Assembly: GCF_000350225.1 (NCBI RefSeq)
Contig: NW_005178809.1
Coordinates: forward strand, 669,932-733,931
Origin: Chondrus crispus
Lineage: Eukaryota; Rhodophyta; Florideophyceae; Gigartinales; Gigartinaceae
Direction: 5' to 3'
DNA length: 64,000 nucleotides
Below the pieces are notes generated by a model. The model did not search any database and was not told where the DNA came from. It was given only the letters and a program-made list of their open reading frames with translations. This document shows, piece by piece, positions 58,780 through 64,000 of the stretch. Made by a program: the position numbers and the translations under genes. Numbering within the stretch: the first letter of the stretch is position 1; every line of letters begins with the position of its first letter.

Positions 58780-59388
58780 TGTAGTATAATCACCCCCAAC
58801 GACGAGGGGGTGAGTACTGACAGTTCGGAAAGACCCCGATCGGCGGGAAGACAGAAGCACGGCCCACCCACGGTACCGAGCACGGGCTCGAGGTAGCGGT
58901 GGTAGAGCGGGATCGGGGAGGACGCGCGCACGCGCGAGCGGTTCTACGCCTCGACGCCCAGGAGCGGTACTGGGTGACGATCCAGTACCGACGGGCGGAG
59001 GCGGAGCCGGCTCGTGGGCGTGCTACGCGCGTCCTCAACCCGCGCGCGGTGCGACTCCTAGGTAAAACGGACGGAAGTACCTAAAAGTAAGCGGGCGGAC
59101 CAAGGTGGAGGATCCTTGACAAGTCCGTGCTTGTCGTCCTCCACCGCCGGCGGTCCGCTCATATTTAATGTAAAGAGTCACCTATCATAACATTACAGTT
59201 GTGCAGGTCGGCCTGCACTGTAGTGCTGTCAGCCGTCGGGGCTGGCAGCACACGTGTCGTACACGTGTGTGCGCGCGCCCCCGTACACGTGGGGTACACG
59301 TGTGTGCGCGCACTGAGGTACTGTAGAGCTCGGGCTCTACAGTTACAAATCTAATCTAAATCTAATTCCGGGAGGGAGATATGCTACA
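58780..59388 (-). mobile_element. Solo Ty3/gypsy LTR (609 bp) with TTTGG target duplication
   Basis: It starts TGTAGTATAA and ends ATGCTACA on the plus strand, and its body is the reverse complement of the LTR at 9506-10172. Shared blocks include GGACAAGCACGGACTTG, ATATTAAAT and CACGTGTACC. TTTGG occurs immediately on both sides (58775-58779, 59389-59393). Removing LTR and one copy restores the copia RT frame. No internal region remains, so LTR-LTR recombination has removed it. Confidence 0.95.
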
Positions 59389-60357
59389 TTTGGTTGTTGT
59401 TGTATGTAGATGACATCATACTTCTTAGTCTGAGAATGAATGACACTCGAAGTGTGAAGCAGGAGCTCACGAGACATCTGGATGTTAAAGATTTGGGTTC
59501 ACTCAGGTCGTGTTTGGGTGTTCTATTTGGACGAGACTCTGAGGGCGCGTGGTTGTCGCAGCAACACTACATCACACAAGTGCTACATCGGTTTGGTATG
59601 TTAAACTGCAAGCCTGTTGCGACTCCTATGTGTTCGGGAGCGCTCAAGGATATCTCTGAAGGTGGAGGGGTACATGAGGACTGTGCAACTTATCAAGAAT
59701 TACTGGGATGCTTGCTATTCCTTTCCACCCGCACTCGCCCGGACATTGCTTCTGCCGTATCAATCCTTTGTCGGTACTCGTCTGCTCCGACGGAAATACC
59801 CTGGACTTGTCTCAAGAGTATTCTTCGATATCTTCAAGGGACGAAGCGTCATGCACTACGCTTACATTCAGGAAATCAAGAGAACTTGGTTGCATTTTGT
59901 GACGCGGACTGGGCTGGGGACCGCATTGACAGACGCTCAACGACAGGTGTCTTGTTTCAATTTGGTCAGAGTACAGTTGCTTGGAAGGCGCTCAAGCAAA
60001 CTTCCGTGGCCCTCTCCACGACCGAGGCCGAGTTCCTGTCTTTGAGTGAAGGAACCAAGATGGTGCTTTGGTGGTGCAGCTTGCTTCGAGAGATGGAATG
60101 TACTCAGAATGGAAGTACAATTGTCAATGAGGACAATCAGGGTGCGGTAGTGTGGGCGACTGAGGGAATACGTCACGCGAAGCACATCTCAATCCGGGAG
60201 AACTTTGTCAGAGAGAACTTCCAAGACGGTATCATTCACCTGTCTTACTGCAACACCGCCGACATGACGGCGGATATCTTTACGAAGCCGCTTATTTGTA
60301 TCACATTGGAGAAGCATAGAGAGCAACTCGGAGTAGTACAAGTGACAGCTCGAGGCG

Positions 60358-60367
60358 CAAGAGGGGG
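60358..60367 (+). promoter_or_regulatory. Polypurine tract of the copia element
   Basis: AAGAGGGGG directly precedes the LTR start TGTTGATG. Confidence 0.8.
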
Positions 60368-60761
60368 TGTTGATGTGTAATGCGCGCGCGCTCGCTGCTA
60401 TACGTTGCGCTATCGTACATGAGGGGCTGAATTGTGTGTCGTAAGACCATACTGATGTGCCATATCGTGCTAGCCCCTGAATTGGTGCTTTTGAGCGGAG
60501 TGATGTGTCCGCTAAGTGACTTAATATCTAGTATTTTGATGTTGTCCTTCTTTCGTACTGTGTGTATGTGTTTCAGGATCTGCGTCTACCATGTTGTCGT
60601 CCTGCACACTGATTTGTACTTTGGATTTCGGTAGGTTTACCATTGTACTCTTTGTCTACATAAGTTCTACCTTGATCGACTCAACTAAAGTCCGGTCTAC
60701 GGTGTGACCCCCCATCGACGAACTTCTCCCGACTCACTTCCATTCATTCACGCCCTGCAAA
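60368..60761 (+). mobile_element. 3' LTR of the large copia element (394 bp)
   Basis: It matches the 5' LTR from TGTTGATGTG to CCCTGCAAA and is followed by GCGGAG, the target-site copy. By-eye divergence of about 4% suggests an insertion that is not very recent. Confidence 0.95.
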
Positions 60762-61414
60762 GCGGAGGCATGGAAATGATGAAGCACCCCATGCTTTACA
60801 TACAAGATCCGCCCACAATCAAGAAAACGACATTATCGCAGCACCCTCAAGAGTCAGGATTCATCGCAGCGGTATTCTGGAGATCGCCCGATTGCAGGCA
60901 AAAGCATCACTACTCATATGCTAAAGGTTATAGAAGCTCAACTCTTCCGTCATTAGTGAACTGTGTGACAAACATACAACAATCCCGAAATCCCCTCTGC
61001 TGTGAACAAGGCAACAACCTTAAAGTTAGAGACATGGAAAAAGATCTCAGTGTATCTATTCTCGAGCAGTGGTGCAAACCTGCAGGTCTCTGTTATAATC
61101 CTAGAGCAGGCTCCATGTCCATGGGCTTGGCATGTTTGGACTTAGGTGTCCAATACATTGCGCTAGAACAAGACTCCGAAATTTTCAGAGCGGCGAAAAG
61201 GAGGTTAGTCGCATCCGTTCAAGAGCAAGTCTTCAAGCGAAGAAAACTGGAGCGAAGTAGTCGGGAAGGAATAAAGGAAACGGAAAAAGAAAACGAGAAA
61301 GAAGGAATGGTGCCCATGGATTCAACATGGAGATTACTCACTAATGAATGGATAGCGCTGTCTCTAAACAGTCAGGTGCGCTCTTGTGCTCACTATAATA
61401 TTTGTGCGAGATAA
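60762..61414 (+). pseudogene. Adenine-methyltransferase-like gene, 3' part
   Basis: This is the continuation of the gene broken at 38882. The frame contains a VFWRSPD segment. After 60 residues it reaches CYNPRAGSMSMGLACLDLGVQ, then YIALEQDSEIFRAAKRRL. That is the SAM-binding motif I of N6-adenine DNA methyltransferases (DPFxGSGxxxxAA..GRxxxGxExD...ARxR) in weak form, with Pro-Arg-Ala for Pro-Phe-x. Motif I after motif IV is the beta/D-class order. A Lys/Glu-rich tail follows. Joining it with the upstream part needs one further shift near 60775. The gene was probably dead before or after the copia insertion. Confidence 0.55.
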
Positions 61415-61524
61415 TATGTATGCAGGCACTTGGCCATCAGATGCGTCAGTTGCATGCGAGTGAAGAGTAGGTAGTTGTATTGGTGAACGGTGTGAATCAA
61501 CGGTGTGTTCAGAAGAGTTGCCGA

Positions 61525-61602
61525 CTGGCTCAAGGCGGGGGGCGAATCTCAATGTTCAGAGGCGATTGGTACAGGTGCACAGGTCCACACGTGTGAGAAA
61601 AG
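61525..61602 (-). repeat. Copy of the dispersed repeat also at 21786-21875
   Basis: Its reverse complement shares CTGTGCAC, TACCAATCGCCTCT and ATTGAGATTCG with the other copy, without the 16-base internal duplication. Confidence 0.7.
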
Positions 61603-62556
61603 TGATGGCAAACGAGGCCTACCTTTTCTTCAATTTTACCACACATTTCAAAATTTCCATAAATTTGAGTTTCCATCCACTCATTCACGAAGTACAAACT
61701 TTTTTGGGCTGCCGTTCCCCTTCTCCTTCGTGCTAAGCAGAGGCCTGCGAAGTCTCTGCCATCCGACAACGTCCGTCCATCTTCCTTTACGGAACGTCGG
61801 CGTCATCACTCGATCCAATGAAGAACGCCATCTCTGCAAGGGGCATCAGTAAATATGTGAGAGATCACCACTGGGCAAAAAGGAAAGTGTCCTGGGCAGC
61901 ACAGGTAAAACAAGCGGCCCCCAGTGGCAGACCGCCCACGACAGGCTGTCCGATCACATCCAGCAGCGAGACGAATAAGTAGGAGCGAGACTTGAGGCTA
62001 CGAAGTGAAGAGGGCGAGAAAGAGTAGCGTGATGCAGGACAATGTATTTGAGGTGTCGGTGATGGTGGTATTGTACTGTAAGGATGTTGAGATGGGGTCG
62101 GTTGCTGGAGATGAAAGCGGGTGGTTTAGTCGAGAGAAGAGCACGAGGGGAGGGGGGCGACGGCATTCATCGACGTCATGGGTGAGATGAGATTTGATGT
62201 TGGAGAGTGTAGGTTTCAGTGATATGTAGGGTGCGCGGGGTAATGGACATGGTTATGAGTAAAGCAGATAAAGAGGTTGGTTTTTGTTTGTTCAAGTTTG
62301 GAAGGAGGGAATCAAAGAGGTGTGGCGTGTACCACTGCACTCCCCTGGGGCTCCGTGCGGTGTAGCAATGCACGCTCCGTTTCCAGTGCGGTGACACGAA
62401 CGATACGTCGGTATCCGTGAAGGAGGCGGGGAACGATCGGTTACTAAAAAGAGGGTCGCTGATCTCTGGCACTCGTGTGCTTGGTGTACACGTGCTGTGT
62501 GCACACCTGCCTCCTCGCAAGAATACATTTTACGATACGATTGTAGATATATATTA
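61603..62556. other. 950 bases without a supported gene
   Basis: Only short or low-complexity frames occur. Confidence 0.4.
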
Positions 62557-62558
62557 TC

Positions 62559-63071
62559 GTTGTCCGCAAAGTAAAGGCGTGGTTTTGGATGCAGAAGCCA
62601 AAACTAGTGGGTCGCAAAGTAAAGTATAAAACTGGAAATCCGAGGACGAGTTTTTCACAAGCCGTACGTAGCAGGCCTTTTCCATGTCATCATCAACCGG
62701 GAAGGTGGTACAGTACAAGCCATCCTCGGGTGACTTTTTGTACAGCTGCAACCAGTACACGGTCGGTGACGGAGTTTCTTTGTGTGCATTAGGGGCAGAC
62801 GAGGAGTCGATATTTGCGTTTGAAAGGGGTTGGCGGGGTGTGTGTGACGTTGTGTGAAGAGCGTGGATGGTTGGAAGAATGGTGGTGGTGTTGTGCGGTT
62901 GGAGGTCGAAGTGCGCTACAGTACAGAGGGTGTCAAAACTGACGCAAAACTCACATGCAGCGTGTTTCGGGGGTGGTGTGAGTTTTGTAAAAGGCGTTGT
63001 TGGAAACGATTTCTGCCAGAAATTATGATCAAATTCGTAAAAACACGTGTTTTCCGACTTTGCGGACAACG
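62559..63071. mobile_element. Small TIR element (about 513 bp)
   Basis: CGTTGTCCGCAAAGT (62559-62573) is repeated inverted as ACTTTGCGGACAACG (63057-63071). A minus-strand frame of 171 codons runs from end to end, but its ends are encoded by the TIRs themselves and no domain is visible. TTA lies near both ends, which would suit a Harbinger-type target, but the flanks do not match cleanly. Confidence 0.75.
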
Positions 63072-63312
63072 TTAATGAAAAGAAAGTTTCTCGAGGTTTC
63101 TCTTACCCCTTTTCTGGTGGAATTTTTCGTACGTTCCCGAACGCTTTCCGGTACTGTAGAGGCATACAGTGTCTGGAGCTCCGCAGGTCGTAAGCGTAGC
63201 GTATTCAGCGTATTCAATTCAATGTACTGTAGCGCTCCCAAGAAAAAGGGCTTATTAAAATGGGGTACGTAAGGAAAATTCCAATATAGTAATACAATAA
63301 AACAGTCTCGCT

Positions 63313-63422
63313 CTAGTGTCTAGCCGACAATTTTCCTCATTTGAGATTGAGGTTCAACTTATTTTATTATTTTTATGAGGTCAAATGGCCTCATTTGAGG
63401 TCACTTGTCGGCTAGACACTAG
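63313..63422. mobile_element. Mini fold-back element (110 bp) with perfect 18-bp TIRs
   Basis: CTAGTGTCTAGCCGACAA (63313-63330) is repeated inverted at 63405-63422. The AT-rich centre carries TCATTTGAG repeats. It is too small to code. Confidence 0.9.
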
Positions 63423-64000
63423 CTGCCACCCTCCGCCTGCCATTCAGCGTCCGCTCCCCTACGGGCCGCGTGGCGGGGCGGAAGCCTTGTTGCCGGCAAC
63501 GCTGGCACCAGCCTCCAGCCGGTGCCCATGCGCCCGCTGCCACAGTACAAAAGCGGACGAGTTGCGGCCCAGCCAGGGGGGAACGTTTCAAGGAGTTGGT
63601 TACAGGCCATGTGTGTCATGCCCACTGCGCACGGGGGGCCGGGCGGGGTCGCCAGCCCGGCTTCTCCGCCCGGACGCACGAATGACAGACTGCAAGTCGC
63701 ATCAAGCGAGCGTCACAACGCGGCGCCCATTTTCAAATCCGCAGGGGCCCGCGCCATCACGAGATCCGGCGGCGACAACCCCCGCGTGGCGCGCGCGCCC
63801 CCCGCCCTCCCCCCGCGCTCCACGCCCGCCCCCGAGTGGAGCGCGCCGCCGAACGGCTCGCCTGATTCGTGACACCGCCCCGCGCCCACCGCAGCCACCG
63901 CAGCCACCGCAGACCCCTCCGGCCCCCGCGCCCTACGCCCCCCCACCCAGCCCCTCGCGTGCTGACGTGTACGCGCGGCGCGCTGCTTGCCGCCGCTGTA
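63423..64000. other. GC-rich stretch at the window end
   Basis: GC content rises sharply and Pro/Ala/Arg-rich frames are open on both strands. This may be the start of a host gene or its promoter beyond the window. A CCGCAGCCA repeat is at about 63887-63913. No domain is visible. Confidence 0.4.

Larger units (their letters stand above)
58288..60380 (+). pseudogene. Copia reverse transcriptase and RNase H (3' half), interrupted
   Basis: The piece opens at the RT N-terminus (LRQHETWEIV) and keeps the ARLVVRGF, QMDIKTAFLHG and GLYGLK boxes. The Gln codon after LYGLK is TAG (58675-58677), a nonsense mutation. After 58779 a 609-bp solo LTR interrupts. Reading resumes in the same frame at 59394 with LLLYVDDIILL, the catalytic YVDD. 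RNase H follows with FCDADWAGD (first Asp) and ALSTTEAEFLSL, then VNEDNQGA and HISIRENFVRE. The stop lies 13 bases inside the 3' LTR. Together with 39461-41785 it makes up one copia polyprotein. Confidence 0.93.

Overview
The window looks like nuclear DNA of a eukaryote in a transposon-dense region, most probably a red alga of the Chondrus type. That assignment is an inference. It rests on mixed GC content, compact and apparently intron-poor genes, very abundant Ty3/gypsy and Ty1/copia elements, and PIF/Harbinger-, pogo- and ISL2EU-like DNA transposons. There are no bacterial operons, rRNA, tRNA or CRISPR arrays that I can see. Only two stretches look like possible ordinary host genes: a secreted repeat protein at 14540-15370 (-) and an unrecognised protein at 18360-19715 (-). 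Almost everything else is mobile DNA or gene debris.

Layout. 1-10172: the 3' part of a Ty3/gypsy chromovirus (gag end, intact pol with chromodomain, a 4.3 kb non-coding 3' region, 3' LTR), inserted into the RT of a copia element whose 3' half follows to 11337. 12140-13392: a frameshifted ISL2EU/Harbinger-superfamily transposase. 14540-19715: the two candidate host genes. 22460-25076: a decayed transposase-like gene. 25669-27045: a pogo/jerky transposase that has lost a catalytic Asp. 27583-32768: an inverted, truncated second copy of the gypsy family. 32805-34051: a fragment of the repair helicase Mfd. 34260-36490: a frameshifted DUF7869-type protein, divergent from a decayed adenine-methyltransferase-like gene starting near 37.2 kb.

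That methyltransferase gene is split by one very large copia insertion (38883-60761). Its LTRs match each other and are flanked by the same hexamer GCGGAG. Inside the copia element, between integrase and reverse transcriptase, lies about 16.5 kb of other DNA. This holds a non-autonomous pogo/Tigger element with TIRs and a TA target duplication. It also holds a PIF/Harbinger transposase and a probable accessory protein, with fragments of at least three recognisable host genes between them (histidine acid phosphatase, adenosine kinase, ataxin-2 LsmAD). Last comes a convergent pair: a PCIF1-like adenine-methyltransferase ORF and a multi-part gene with a FEN/PIN-like nuclease segment and a C-terminal CXC motif. 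A solo gypsy LTR with a perfect 5-bp target duplication sits inside the copia RT. Beyond 61.4 kb come small TIR elements and GC-rich sequence without a convincing gene.

The best candidates for undescribed biology are four. First, the FEN-like/CXC gene next to a PCIF1-like methyltransferase. Second, the DUF7869 gene divergent from a second methyltransferase-like gene. Third, the host-gene-fragment array between the two Harbinger genes. Fourth, a well-delimited gag-pol -1 frameshift signal in the gypsy element.
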